A stretch of 64,000 nucleotides of DNA from JACVRW01 sp963734365 (lineage in GTDB: Bacteria; Actinomycetota; Thermoleophilia; Solirubrobacterales; Thermoleophilaceae), in the NCBI GenBank assembly GCA_963734365.1, contig CAVTGV010000002.1, positions 372,001 through 436,000 of the forward strand, in the 5' to 3' direction. Positions 1 through 7,854 of this stretch are shown here, piece after piece. The notes below the pieces were generated by a model. It saw only the letters and a list, made by a program, of their open reading frames with translations. It did no database searches and was not told the DNA's origin. Each line of letters starts with the position of its first letter. The first letter of the stretch is position 1. Made by a program: the position numbers and the translations under genes.

Positions 1-1320
1 TCCGCCACCCGCGAGGACGGCTACATCCGCGTGTGGGTTCACATCGCCGACGTGACCGCCTATCTGCGGCCGGGCGGGCCGCTCGAGGGAGAGGCGTTTC
101 GCCGCTCCACGAGCGTCTACGTGCCCGGGGCGGTGGAGCCGATGCTGCCCGAGGCGCTGTCCAGCCGCGCCTGTTCGCTGCGCCCGGGCGAGGACCGGCT
201 GGCGGTGACGGTGGAGATGGAGATGCACGGTGCGGAGGCGCGCAACGTGGCTTTTCACCGCTCGCGCGTCCGCAGCGACCGGCGGCTCACCTACACAGAG
301 GTGGACGAGATCTTCGCCGGGCGGGCCCGGGCCGAGGGCCCATGGGCCGCGCCGCTCGAGGCCGCCCGCGAGGTCTCCGCCGCGCTGCGCGACCGGCGCG
401 ACGCCCTCCAGATCGGGTCGGCCGAGCCCACGTTCGAGTTCGACTCGGAGGGCAATGTCAGCGGCGTGCGCCACGAGCAGCAGACCGAGTCCCACTCGCT
501 GATCGAGCAGCTGATGATCTTGGCCAACGAGCAGGTGGCCGGCTACCTCGCCGATCGCAAGCTGCCCACGCTCTACCGCGTGCACGAGCGGCCCGAGCCC
601 AGCTCGGTGGAATTCCTGGTCGAGCAGCTGGCCAGCCTCGACCTGCCCACCCCGCCGCTGCCGAAGAACCTCACGCCCCAGCAGGCCGCCGATCTCGTCA
701 CCGAGATCTCGCGCACGGTCGCGCGCGAGGCCGACGGGCGGGTGGCGCCGGGCATCCTCGTACTGCGCTCTCTCAAGCAGGCCTTCTACTCGCCGCGCAA
801 TCTCGGCCACGCCGGGCTGTCGAGCCCGCGCTACTGCCACTTCACCTCGCCGATCCGGCGCTACCCGGACGTGATCGCCCATCGCGCGCTGCTCCAGGGT
901 CTCGGGATCGACCACACCGCGGCCGCCGCCCACGAGCTCGACGAGGCGGGCGTGCTCACCTCGGCGGCCGAGCGAGCGGCGATGCAGGTGGAACGGGCGG
1001 CGGATGACGTGTGCCTCGCGTTCCTCCTCGAGCGGGTCCTGGCCGAGTTCGATCCCGGAGTGCCGCCGGTGTTCGAGGGCGAGGTGGTGGGCCTGATCGA
1101 GAAGGGCGCCTTCATCCGCTTCGGCGAACAGGGCTTCGAGGGCTTCCTCGGAGTGCGCCGCCTGCGCGGCTGGTGGGTGCTCAACGAGGTCGGAACCGCG
1201 CTGGAGGCCGAGGGCTCGGGGCGCCGACTGCGCCTAGGGGACAGGATCGAGGTAGTGGTCGACCGGGTCGAGACGGCACGCGGGAGAGTGGATCTATCGC
1301 CCGCGCGTGCATACTCGTAG
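1..1320 (+). CDS. rnr: Ribonuclease R (RNB-family 3'-5' exoribonuclease), 5'-truncated by the window
   Basis: Processive 3'-to-5' exoribonuclease of the RNase II/RNB family, acting in the cytoplasm on structured RNA and, with SmpB-tmRNA, on non-stop messages. The frame is open from base 1, so the cold-shock domains and part of the metal-binding cluster lie outside the window; 439 residues are visible. Seen here: HIADVTAYL at visible residues 14-22, the RNB signature SPIRRYPDVIAHR from about residue 283, and an S1 RNA-binding domain from about residue 358 (FEGEVVGLIEKGAFIRF). Only 3 bases separate its TAG from smpB, so the two are probably cotranscribed, which favours RNase R over RNase II. 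Confidence 0.93.
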   Translation, partial: SATREDGYIRVWVHIADVTAYLRPGGPLEGEAFRRSTSVYVPGAVEPMLPEALSSRACSLRPGEDRLAVTVEMEMHGAEARNVAFHRSRVRSDRRLTYTEVDEIFAGRARAEGPWAAPLEAAREVSAALRDRRDALQIGSAEPTFEFDSEGNVSGVRHEQQTESHSLIEQLMILANEQVAGYLADRKLPTLYRVHERPEPSSVEFLVEQLASLDLPTPPLPKNLTPQQAADLVTEISRTVAREADGRVAPGILVLRSLKQAFYSPRNLGHAGLSSPRYCHFTSPIRRYPDVIAHRALLQGLGIDHTAAAAHELDEAGVLTSAAERAAMQVERAADDVCLAFLLERVLAEFDPGVPPVFEGEVVGLIEKGAFIRFGEQGFEGFLGVRRLRGWWVLNEVGTALEAEGSGRRLRLGDRIEVVVDRVETARGRVDLSPARAYS

Positions 1321-1323
1321 CCG

Positions 1324-1797
1324 ATGGCCAAGAAGGGAAAACGCAAGGCGGCGGCGGGTGACGTGGCCACCAACCGGCAGGCGGGCTTTCGCTACAACCT
1401 GCTCGAGAGGGTCGAGGCCGGGGTGGTGCTGCAGGGCTCGGAGGTCAAGTCACTGCGCAACGGCGGCGCCCAGATGAAGGACGCCTACGCCGACGTGCGC
1501 GACGGCGAGGTCTGGCTGCACAACATGCACATCGCCCCCTACGGGCCGGCCCGGGAGAACCACGAGCCGGACCGGTCGCGCAAGCTGCTGCTGCACCGTC
1601 GCGAGATCGAGCGGCTGATCGGCAAGACGGCCGAGAAGGGGCTCACGCTCGTGCCCACGCGCGTGTACTTCAACGGATCGCGGGCCAAGGTCGAGCTGGC
1701 CGTGGCCAAGGGCAAGGAGATGCACGACAAGCGCCGGTCGATCAAGGATCGCGAGCAGAAGCGCGAGATCGAGCGGGCGATGTCGGAGCGCCATTGA
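1324..1797 (+). CDS. smpB: SsrA-binding protein SmpB
   Basis: Partner of tmRNA in trans-translation: it binds the tRNA-like domain and fills the decoding centre of stalled ribosomes. The 157-residue length is normal for the family. The oligonucleotide-binding barrel is recognisable from NRQAGFRYNLLE (about residue 18) and LQGSEVKSLRNG (about 38), followed by YAD and LHNMHIAPY. The C-terminal tail is basic (MHDKRRSIKDREQKREI), as needed to enter the mRNA channel. The ATG lies 3 bases after the rnr stop. Its RNA partner ssrA is encoded 4.1 kb downstream on the same strand. Confidence 0.97.
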   Translation: MAKKGKRKAAAGDVATNRQAGFRYNLLERVEAGVVLQGSEVKSLRNGGAQMKDAYADVRDGEVWLHNMHIAPYGPARENHEPDRSRKLLLHRREIERLIGKTAEKGLTLVPTRVYFNGSRAKVELAVAKGKEMHDKRRSIKDREQKREIERAMSERH

Positions 1798-2453
1798 GCT
1801 GGACCGGGCAGGCGATCCTGTTCGACCTGGACGGCGTGCTGGTCGACTCGATCGCCGCCGTGGAGAAAACGTGGTTGCGCTGGGCAGAGCGGCACGGAGT
1901 GGATCCCGCGCTGGTGCTCGAAACGGTGCACGAGGGACCGGCGCGCGACAACGTGGCCAAGCTGGCGCCCGGCCTCGACGCTCAGGCGGAAGCAGACGCC
2001 ATCGACGGCGCGCAGGCCGAGGACACCGAGGGCGTGGTCGCTCTGCCCGGCGCGGCTGAGCTCACGGCTGCGCTCCCGCCGGGACGCTGGGCTGTGGTCA
2101 CGTCCGCCAACACCCGGCTGGCGCTGTCTCGGCTCCAGGCGGCGGCCATCCCACCGCCACGAGTGCTCGTGACCATCGAAGCGGTGGAGCGCGGCAAGCC
2201 GGCGCCGGACGGCTACCTGGCGGCCGCATCGGCCCTCGGCTTCCGGCCGGAGGAGTGTCTGGTGGTCGAGAACGCTCCTTCGGGAGTCGAGTCCGGTCGG
2301 GCGGCGGGCGCGACCGTGCTGGCGCTGTTCACCAGCCATTCCCGGCAGCGGCTCGCTGACGCTCACCTGATGGCGGAGGATCTGGCCGCCACGCGACTCG
2401 TCGGAGCCGACCCGCCGCGGCTCGAGCTCAGAGCCCCAGGCCCCGCTCCGTAG
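1794..2453 (+). CDS. HAD-superfamily hydrolase (phosphatase, subfamily IA)
   Basis: Predicted small-molecule phosphatase of the haloacid dehalogenase superfamily, 219 residues. Motif I is FDLDGVLVDS (nucleophile Asp11, general acid Asp13), motif II the Ser in VVTSANT, motif III the Lys in GKPAPDGYL, and motif IV the acidic VVENAPSGVESG. A helical cap sits between motifs I and II, as in phosphoglycolate or sugar-phosphate phosphatases; the substrate cannot be read from sequence. The start is a TTG overlapping the smpB stop by 4 bases, implying coupled translation in an rnr-smpB-HAD unit. The 3' end overlaps the convergent response-regulator gene by 26 bases. Confidence 0.88.
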   Translation: MSWTGQAILFDLDGVLVDSIAAVEKTWLRWAERHGVDPALVLETVHEGPARDNVAKLAPGLDAQAEADAIDGAQAEDTEGVVALPGAAELTAALPPGRWAVVTSANTRLALSRLQAAAIPPPRVLVTIEAVERGKPAPDGYLAAASALGFRPEECLVVENAPSGVESGRAAGATVLALFTSHSRQRLADAHLMAEDLAATRLVGADPPRLELRAPGPAP

Positions 2454-3069
2454 CCCAGCGCGTGAGCTCGTGCCGCGACGACAGCTGGAGCTTTCGCAGC
2501 ACCGAGGACACGTGCGCCTCCACGGTCTTGGGCGAGATGTCGAGGCGTAGGCCGATCTCCTTGTACATGTAGCCGCGCGCGATGTGCTGGAGCACCTCAC
2601 GCTCGCGCGGCGTCAGGTCGTCGAGCTCGGACTCAGGTTGCGGCGCAGGCCCCGCGAACGCGTCGAGCACGAAGCCGGCCAGCCGCGGGGAGAAGAACGC
2701 GTCGCCTTCGTTCACACGCCGCACCGCGTCCGCGAGCTCCACGCCCGAGATGTTCTTGGTCACATAGCCCCGCGCGCCGGCGCGGATCACGGCGATCACG
2801 TCTTCTGCGGCATCGGACACCGACAGCGCCAGGAAACAGGGCGGATGCTCGGTCCGCTCGTTCGTGCGGCGGATCACCTCCACGCCGCCCCCGTCGGGCA
2901 TGTGCACGTCCAGCAGGACCACGTCGGGCCGCGTGTCCGCGATGGCGTCCACCGCCTCGCCGACTGCGCCGGCCTCGCCCACCACTTCGAGCAGCGCCTC
3001 GAGCTCGGCCCGCACGCCGGCACGGAAGAGCTGGTGGTCGTCGACGATCAGCACCCGCGGCGAGCTCAT
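2428..3069 (-). CDS. NarL/LuxR-family response regulator
   Basis: DNA-binding response regulator of 213 residues. The receiver domain has acidic residues Asp10-Asp11, the phospho-acceptor Asp54 in VVLLDVHMPDG, and the conserved Lys in YVTKN. The C-terminal LuxR helix-turn-helix starts at LTPREREVLQHIARG and includes SPKTVEAHVSSVLRKL. I chose the ATG at 3069 because it begins the receiver fold (MSSPRVLIVDD) and overlaps the upstream kinase stop by 4 bases (ATGA). It is the last gene of the four-gene PspC operon and is presumably phosphorylated by the kinase encoded just before it. Targets are unknown; in related envelope-stress systems (LiaR) such regulators control PspC/LiaF-type genes. Confidence 0.93.
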   Translation of the reverse strand: MSSPRVLIVDDHQLFRAGVRAELEALLEVVGEAGAVGEAVDAIADTRPDVVLLDVHMPDGGGVEVIRRTNERTEHPPCFLALSVSDAAEDVIAVIRAGARGYVTKNISGVELADAVRRVNEGDAFFSPRLAGFVLDAFAGPAPQPESELDDLTPREREVLQHIARGYMYKEIGLRLDISPKTVEAHVSSVLRKLQLSSRHELTRWATERGLGL

Positions 3070-4361
3070 TCGCCCTCCTCCAGCACCAGCTCCACCTCCG
3101 TGCCCGCCCCGGCGGCGCTCGTGATCGTGGCCCGCCCGCCGTGGCGCTCCATCCGGCCGACGATCGACTCGCGCACACCCTGGCGATCGGGGGGCAGGTC
3201 GGCGGGGTCGAACCCCGGGCCGCGGTCGCGGACGAACACCTGCGTGCGGCCGTTGGCGCTCTCGGCGTAGACGTCCACCGGCGAGCCGTCGCCGAACTTG
3301 GCCGCGTTGGTCATCGCCTCGCGGGCTGCGGCCACCACGGCCTCGACGCCCGCGTCGAGCGCACGGTCGCCCACCACCACCACCTCGACCGGCACCCCGT
3401 AGCGCCTCTCCACGTCGGCCGCCACGGCCTCGAGGGCGGGGGCCAGGCGAGCGGCCTGCCCGGGGGCGGGCCTGCCCGCCAGCCACGCGCGCAGCTCACG
3501 CTCCTGGCGGCGGGCGAGGGCCGCCACCTCCTGCGGATCGTCCGCACGCCGCTGGACCATGGCCAACGTCTGCAACACGGAGTCGTGCAGGTGTGCGGCC
3601 ACCTCGGCGCGCTCCTGCGAGCGGATGCGCTCGGAGCGCTCGCTGGTGAGCGAGCGCACGAGGCGGATCGTCCAGGGCGCGAAGATCACGCCGAGCACCA
3701 CCACCGCCACGAGCACCGACAGCAGCACGTCGCGCGCCGCGCTGAGCGCGCCGGTCGTCTGGAGGAAGACCACTCCGGCGGCGATCACCAGCGCGATGCC
3801 GATACCCGTGCGCGAGATCGACGCGGCGGTCTGGCGCCCCTCCGCGCCGGTCAGGCCCGCCAGGGGCGTCGCGGCGCGGTCGGGTATGTCCGGGCGGGAC
3901 GGCGGCGCGGCCGTCTCGGGCTCGGACGGCTCCTTTGCGCCCAGCGAGGAGCGCCAGATCAGAGCGCCTCCGCTCGCCACCAGCACCAGCGGCCAGACGA
4001 TCGCGTCCGAGAACCAGATCCCCAGCCCGCGGAAGGTGAGGAGGGCGCTGAGCAGCAGCAGCCCGGTGCCCATCGCCACCTCGACCGCCGCGCGGCCCGT
4101 GGGCGCCCGGCGGCGCGCTTGGCCCGTGGTCTCGCCGGCCGGGATAAGCAGCCAGCCGAGGGCGTAGAGGAACACGCCCAGCCCACCCGCCGCGGCGGTC
4201 ACCACGAAGGCGAAGCGCACGAGCCATACGTCGATGCCGTAGCGGCGGGCGATCCCGCCCGCCACGCCGCCGAGCCAGCGCCCGTCGAGGGCGCGGCGCA
4301 GCACGCGCCGGCCGCCATCGGGCCGCGCGGCCGGTGGGCTGCTTGCCCCGGAAGCGGTCAT
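3066..4361 (-). CDS. PspC-domain sensor histidine kinase (LiaS/DesK type)
   Basis: Membrane sensor kinase of 431 residues combining an N-terminal PspC domain (about residues 18-75, RRALDGRWLGGVAGGIARRYG then a hydrophobic helix) with several further membrane helices (about 93-135 and 185-230) and a cytoplasmic kinase. The phospho-acceptor is His259 in HLHDSVLQTL, the HisKA_3 type that pairs with LuxR regulators. The ATPase domain shows an N-box variant (NAAKFG), DRGPGFDP and a GVRESIVGRMERHGG lid. It has no periplasmic sensor domain, so input probably comes through the membrane or the PspC partner encoded upstream. It overlaps both neighbours by 4 bases (ATGA junctions). Confidence 0.93.
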   Translation of the reverse strand: MTASGASSPPAARPDGGRRVLRRALDGRWLGGVAGGIARRYGIDVWLVRFAFVVTAAAGGLGVFLYALGWLLIPAGETTGQARRRAPTGRAAVEVAMGTGLLLLSALLTFRGLGIWFSDAIVWPLVLVASGGALIWRSSLGAKEPSEPETAAPPSRPDIPDRAATPLAGLTGAEGRQTAASISRTGIGIALVIAAGVVFLQTTGALSAARDVLLSVLVAVVVLGVIFAPWTIRLVRSLTSERSERIRSQERAEVAAHLHDSVLQTLAMVQRRADDPQEVAALARRQERELRAWLAGRPAPGQAARLAPALEAVAADVERRYGVPVEVVVVGDRALDAGVEAVVAAAREAMTNAAKFGDGSPVDVYAESANGRTQVFVRDRGPGFDPADLPPDRQGVRESIVGRMERHGGRATITSAAGAGTEVELVLEEGE

Positions 4362-4546
4362 TCGTGTCGGGTCAGTCCGCGGGCCAGCAGCATCGCCCCC
4401 GTCGCCGCGCAGGCGACGGGGGCGAATACCGCGAACGTCAGCTCGAACGCACCGGTGGCGTCGAGCAGCAGCAGGGCGCCGAGAGCAAGGATCGCGACGC
4501 CCGCGACCAGAGAGGCGATCTCGGGCCTAGCCGCTCGCACGCTCAC
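4358..4546 (-). CDS. Small two-helix membrane protein of the PspC operon
   Basis: A 62-residue protein starting at a GTG inside the last codons of the upstream PspC gene and ending in an ATGA overlap with the kinase gene. It has two hydrophobic stretches (IASLVAGVAILALGALLLL and LTFAVFAPVACAATGAMLLA) separated by DATGAFE, a layout like the short membrane region of LiaI/LiaF proteins. No catalytic motif is visible. The tight coupling on both sides is the main evidence that it is translated. It may act as a membrane partner of the PspC protein or kinase, but that is inference. Confidence 0.72.
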   Translation of the reverse strand: MSVRAARPEIASLVAGVAILALGALLLLDATGAFELTFAVFAPVACAATGAMLLARGLTRHE

Positions 4547-5801
4547 CCGTGTCCAGGCACGCGCTGTTGGTGCCGAGATATTGGTCGCCGAAGCCGGGAC
4601 GGTCGAAGTCGTGATCGTCGAAATCGAACCCGGCTTCGTCGACGGCGTTGCTGGCGTGGCCGATCCGCAGGGCGCCGACGCCCACGTCGGCATCCACCAC
4701 CAGGCGGCTGCGGTCGGGCCGCGCGTCGCGTGAATCCTCGAAGTCCACGTCCACACCGCCATTGTCGGTCTGGAAGGCCACCACCTGGCCCATGCCGACT
4801 TCGGCGCGCGTGGCCACGCACACGTCGTCGGGCACGATCACCCACGCCTGTCCCATGCCCAGGTCGACCTCGAGCGGGGTGTCTCCGGCGGGCAGGTCGG
4901 CGTCGCGCAGGTCGATCGTCAGCTCCCCGATGCCGAGCTGGTAACGGTCGCGGACGTCGGTGATCGAGGCCGGCCGGTAATCGCGCTCACCCACACCACC
5001 GTCGAGATCGATCCCGGCCGCCTGAACCGTCCCCGCGGAGAGCGCGAGCGCCACCGCGGGCAGGATCAGCCAGCGCACCGGCTTGTAGAAGGCGCCGGCC
5101 ACCACCGCCAGGCCCGCGCCGATCACCAGCGCGGCGACGAGTGCTCCTCCTCCCGCCGCTGCCGCCCAGGCTCCCCCGAGCGCGACGATCCCGCAGAGGA
5201 TGAGGACTCCGACCCCGAGGGCCGCCCGCCGCGCGATGTCTCCGGGGTCGCCGCTGGGTCCTTCGCCCGAGACGAGCCACCATACAAGGACGCCGGCCGC
5301 GACCAGGAAGGCGAGGGGGATGAGAAGTCCCGCAAAGAGAATCCCGCCGCCGAGAAGAAAGGGCGAGCCCACGAGGAGCAGCACCACCACGCCGACGATC
5401 ACCAATGCCCGGTTGCGCCCGTCGGTGGGCCCTGCGGCCGCGGGAGCGCCGGCGGTCTCGTCCGGCGGGACGAGCAGCAGCGCGGCGATGTACAGAAGGA
5501 CCCCCGCGCCACCGAACAGCGCCAGCACGACCGCGGCGATCCGGACGATGACCGGGTCGATGTTGAAGTAGCGGCCAAGCCCGGCGCACACGCCGCCGAT
5601 CACCCGGCCGTCGCGTGGCCGCACGAGCCGGCGCGCCGGAGCAGCGGCGGGCCCGCTACCTCCGGGGCCGAGCGGTTCGGTGGGAGCCTCGTCGGCGGGG
5701 CCCTCGCCGCGAGGATCCTCGGGACGCGGCTCCGGCGTGGGCTCGCCGGCCCGTGGCTCCTGCTCGTCCGAAGTGTTCTCGTCTTTGTCGTCCACGGTCA
5801 T
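4527..5801 (-). CDS. PspC-domain membrane protein with LiaF-like C-terminal beta domain
   Basis: First gene of the four-gene operon, 424 residues. An acidic, low-complexity N-terminus (about 1-50) precedes a PspC domain (RDGRVIGGVCAGLGRYFNI, about 62-80) and six or so hydrophobic helices up to about residue 255. The C-terminal 170 residues form a soluble Asp/Gly-rich repeat domain with recurring xDLGMGQ, xVGMGQ and xADVGVGALRIG turns, like the parallel-beta domain of LiaF/DUF2154-type proteins. In Firmicutes LiaF inhibits the LiaS kinase; here a PspC kinase and LuxR regulator follow directly, so a similar inhibitory sensing role is a reasonable inference. The gene is divergent from ssrA. Confidence 0.88.
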   Translation of the reverse strand: MTVDDKDENTSDEQEPRAGEPTPEPRPEDPRGEGPADEAPTEPLGPGGSGPAAAPARRLVRPRDGRVIGGVCAGLGRYFNIDPVIVRIAAVVLALFGGAGVLLYIAALLLVPPDETAGAPAAAGPTDGRNRALVIVGVVVLLLVGSPFLLGGGILFAGLLIPLAFLVAAGVLVWWLVSGEGPSGDPGDIARRAALGVGVLILCGIVALGGAWAAAAGGGALVAALVIGAGLAVVAGAFYKPVRWLILPAVALALSAGTVQAAGIDLDGGVGERDYRPASITDVRDRYQLGIGELTIDLRDADLPAGDTPLEVDLGMGQAWVIVPDDVCVATRAEVGMGQVVAFQTDNGGVDVDFEDSRDARPDRSRLVVDADVGVGALRIGHASNAVDEAGFDFDDHDFDRPGFGDQYLGTNSACLDTGERASG

Positions 5802-5918
5802 GTCGTCCTCCGATGGCTGGATTTCCTGCCATCGAGACTGCCGCCGCCGAGGCGTTCTGCCTATTGGGAATGACCCCTAGGGAACCTAGTCGTGCGCCGC
5901 TAGAATTGACCGTTGCAC
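5802..5918. promoter_or_regulatory. Divergent intergenic region between the PspC operon and ssrA
   Basis: The region must carry the PspC operon promoter (leftward) and the ssrA promoter (rightward). A TAGAAT hexamer at 5901-5906 is a plausible -10 for ssrA; initiation 6-8 bases downstream would leave a leader of a few bases for RNase P to remove before the mature 5' end at 5919. No convincing TTGACA-like -35 lies 16-18 bases further upstream. A CCTAGGGAACCTAG direct repeat at about 5876-5889 is the only other pattern seen. Confidence 0.4.
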
Positions 5919-6291
5919 GGGGGCGAAACAGCATCGACGTGGAGCTGTTCCGTCTCGATGTGGCGAGTCGAGGACTCCGGTTGGCCTCGTAAAAAAATCC
6001 GGAAACCAACAATTGCGAACTCTGACAATCACGAGTTCGCCCTCGCTTAAGACCTAAGTGAGGGAGTCGCGCCGGACAGCCCGCGGTCCGGGTTCGCGGC
6101 TTCAGATAGCGGGCTTACCCGGCCGGCCGGACCCTCAGCCGGACGGGGACATCACTAGAGGGTATGGCGCCGGGGACGTGCCCCGCGGATCGACCGAACC
6201 GGTGGCCGAGATTCGACTCCGACGGGAACGCTCGTAGCAAGCATCGAGATGGAGTTCCGCGGACGCCGGGGCAGTACCGGCCGCCTCCACC
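5919..6291 (+). ncRNA. ssrA: Transfer-messenger RNA (tmRNA, SsrA)
   Basis: Rescues ribosomes stalled on broken mRNA by acting as tRNA-Ala and then as a short message. The ends pair as a 7-bp acceptor stem (GGGGGCG at 5919-5925 with CGCCTCC at 6282-6288, one G-U). The block GGTTGGCCTCGTAAAAA at 5980-5996 matches the pseudoknot-1 region of E. coli tmRNA. The tag frame starts at the resume codon GCG (6015-6017) and reads ANSDNHEFALA before TAA at 6048-6050; that stop lies in a 10-bp hairpin (6040-6049/6055-6064), as helix 5 requires. The T-stem is GCCGG/CCGGC (6265-6269/6277-6281), but its loop GGCAGTA lacks the usual TTC. CCA is not encoded: A is followed by CCT. About 373 nt. Confidence 0.93.
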
Positions 6292-6303
6292 TCACAAGCG
6301 GTA

Positions 6304-6343
6304 CGGCTCGGCCCCCGGGACACATCCGGGGGCCGAGCCGTTT
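6304..6343 (+). terminator. Rho-independent terminator of ssrA
   Basis: A perfect 15-bp GC-rich hairpin (arms 6304-6318 and 6326-6340, 7-nt loop) followed by TTT, starting 13 bases after the tmRNA 3' end. The stop of the convergent DUF1269 gene lies just beyond it at 6351, so the hairpin may also slow transcription from the other side, although no T-run is present in that direction. Confidence 0.88.
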
Positions 6344-6350
6344 CGCGGTT

Positions 6351-6842
6351 CTAGCGGCTCCCCGCGGCCTCCAGCGCGGCCTCGAGCTGAGCCTCGGACT
6401 CGTTCGAGAGCGAGCTCTGGATCACGTGCCCCTTCTCCTGAATGTTCGGCAGGATCTTGTCGGGGGTCATCGTCCGCACCAGCACGATCAGCGCCGCGGA
6501 GCCGGGCGTGAGCTTCTCGCCGAGCTCCTTCATGAAGCTGTCGTCCACTCCGTAGTCGGCCAGCGCTCCTCCGGCGGCCCCGGCGGCGGCACCGACTGCC
6601 ATGCCGAGCAGCGGCGCGAGGAACAGGAGGCCGATCAGGCCGCCCCAGAGGGCGCCGCCGGCCGCACCGACTCCGGCGGTGCTGGTGGCCTGGTGGAGCT
6701 TGACCTTTCCGTCGTCGCCCCGGGTGACGACCACGGCGTCATCCACTTCGATGAGCTTGGCCTTGATGGCCTCGGTGAGACGGCCGCGTACGCGCTCGGC
6801 GGTCGCCTGGTCGGGATATGCGATGGCAATCAGATCACTCAT
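6351..6842 (-). CDS. DUF1269 glycine-rich membrane protein
   Basis: A 163-residue protein of the DUF1269 family, whose function is not established. It starts with an alpha/beta ferredoxin-like segment (MSDLIAIAYPD, A-x-RVRGRL) and has a central Gly/Ala-rich hydrophobic hairpin (about residues 55-95: GVGAAGGALWGGLIGLLFLA, then GMAVGAAAGAAGGALADYGV). A second soluble segment (SFMKELGEKLTPGSAALIVLV) completes the family pattern. The ATG at 6842 has GGAGGAG a few bases upstream. It is followed by the ssrA terminator and preceded by a 96-bp spacer from the exonuclease gene. Confidence 0.88.
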   Translation of the reverse strand: MSDLIAIAYPDQATAERVRGRLTEAIKAKLIEVDDAVVVTRGDDGKVKLHQATSTAGVGAAGGALWGGLIGLLFLAPLLGMAVGAAAGAAGGALADYGVDDSFMKELGEKLTPGSAALIVLVRTMTPDKILPNIQEKGHVIQSSLSNESEAQLEAALEAAGSR

Positions 6843-6938
6843 TGATCGAGTGCTCCTCCTTCAGGTTGGTTGTGCGGAAGAATCTAGTCCTGACGACAGC
6901 GCGCCGCCATCACCCGTAACGAATGAGATCCGCGTGCG

Positions 6939-7802
6939 CTACTCCGGGGGGTCCGGCGCCAGCCGCTTGGCCAGCTGGTTCATGCCCCGATCGGCCGCCG
7001 CGCGCGATGCCCCTTCGAGGTCGGTGGGCCGATCCTTGGGCCGCTTGACCTTCGCGTCGCGCAAGGTGGCGATGTCCTTGAAGCGCAGCAACTCCTCGCG
7101 CTGGTCGGTGAGCGCCGCTCGCACTCTCGGCCGCGATTCGCGCAGGGCGCCCTCGAGCGCCGCCTCCAGTGAGCCATGGCGCTGCAGGAGGTCGGCCGCG
7201 CCCTTCTCGCCGATGCCCTTGGCGCCGGGAATGCCGTCGGAGGGATCGCCGCGCAGCGCGATGAAGTCGGGAACGAGCTCGGGCGCCACTCCGTAACGGC
7301 GCTTCACCTCCTTGGGATCCACCACGTCCGCGCCCCGTCCACCCGTGCGCACGTAGAGGATCGTGACCTTGTCGTCCGCACACTGGAACATGTCGCGGTC
7401 CCCGGTCATCACCAGGGTGGTGCCGCCGGCCTTGGACTCGAGCTTGGCGTAGGACCCGAGCAGGTCATCGGCCTCGAGGGTCTCGCTCACCGCCACGGTC
7501 CAGCCGAAGGCCTCGAAGAAGTCGCGCGCGTCGGCGAACTGGGGGACGAGCTTCTCGGGTACCTCGGGGCGGTCGGCGTGGTAGCCGTCGAACAGCTCCA
7601 CGCGGTAGTCCGCTGCATCGGGGCCGAAGCAGAGCACCACGGCGCGCGGGCCGTGATCCTCGACCTCCCGCAGAATCAGGTTCGCCGTGCCGAGCAGAGC
7701 GTTGACCGGCTGTCCGTCCTTTCCCTCGATCGAATCGGGCAGCGCGTAGAAGGCGCGGAAGAGCAGCGACGGCGCGTCGATCACGAGAAGCGGTTCGGGC
7801 AT
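6939..7802 (-). CDS. Stand-alone 5'-3' exonuclease (PolA N-terminal / FEN-like)
   Basis: A 287-residue nuclease matching the 5'-nuclease domain of DNA polymerase I without polymerase domains. The acidic metal-binding positions are recognisable: LLVIDAPSLLFRAFYA (Asp9), EADDLLGSYA (about residues 109-118), TGDRDMFQ (about 133-140) and ALRGDPSDGIPGAKGIGEKGA (about 184-204), the last also containing the helix-3-turn-helix DNA-binding motif. Such proteins remove RNA primers or flaps during replication and repair. It is divergent from udgX with only 52 bases between starts, so the two may share a promoter region and a repair role (inference). Confidence 0.93.
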   Translation of the reverse strand: MPEPLLVIDAPSLLFRAFYALPDSIEGKDGQPVNALLGTANLILREVEDHGPRAVVLCFGPDAADYRVELFDGYHADRPEVPEKLVPQFADARDFFEAFGWTVAVSETLEADDLLGSYAKLESKAGGTTLVMTGDRDMFQCADDKVTILYVRTGGRGADVVDPKEVKRRYGVAPELVPDFIALRGDPSDGIPGAKGIGEKGAADLLQRHGSLEAALEGALRESRPRVRAALTDQREELLRFKDIATLRDAKVKRPKDRPTDLEGASRAAADRGMNQLAKRLAPDPPE

Positions 7803-7854
7803 CGGGTCCAGACGCTAGCTTTTTCCGCTCCCGCACTCCGGGTAGGCCACAGCC

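Noticed and set aside
3141..4733. Long plus-strand open frame of 530 codons
   Set aside because: It is antisense to the histidine kinase and PspC genes, has no recognisable domain and has the Arg/His/Gly-rich composition of a shadow frame in GC-rich DNA.
7250..7330. Possibility that the exonuclease belongs to a full DNA polymerase I
   Set aside because: The frame ends after the 5'-nuclease domain at 6939, and the next gene is a DUF1269 protein, so it is a genuine stand-alone nuclease.
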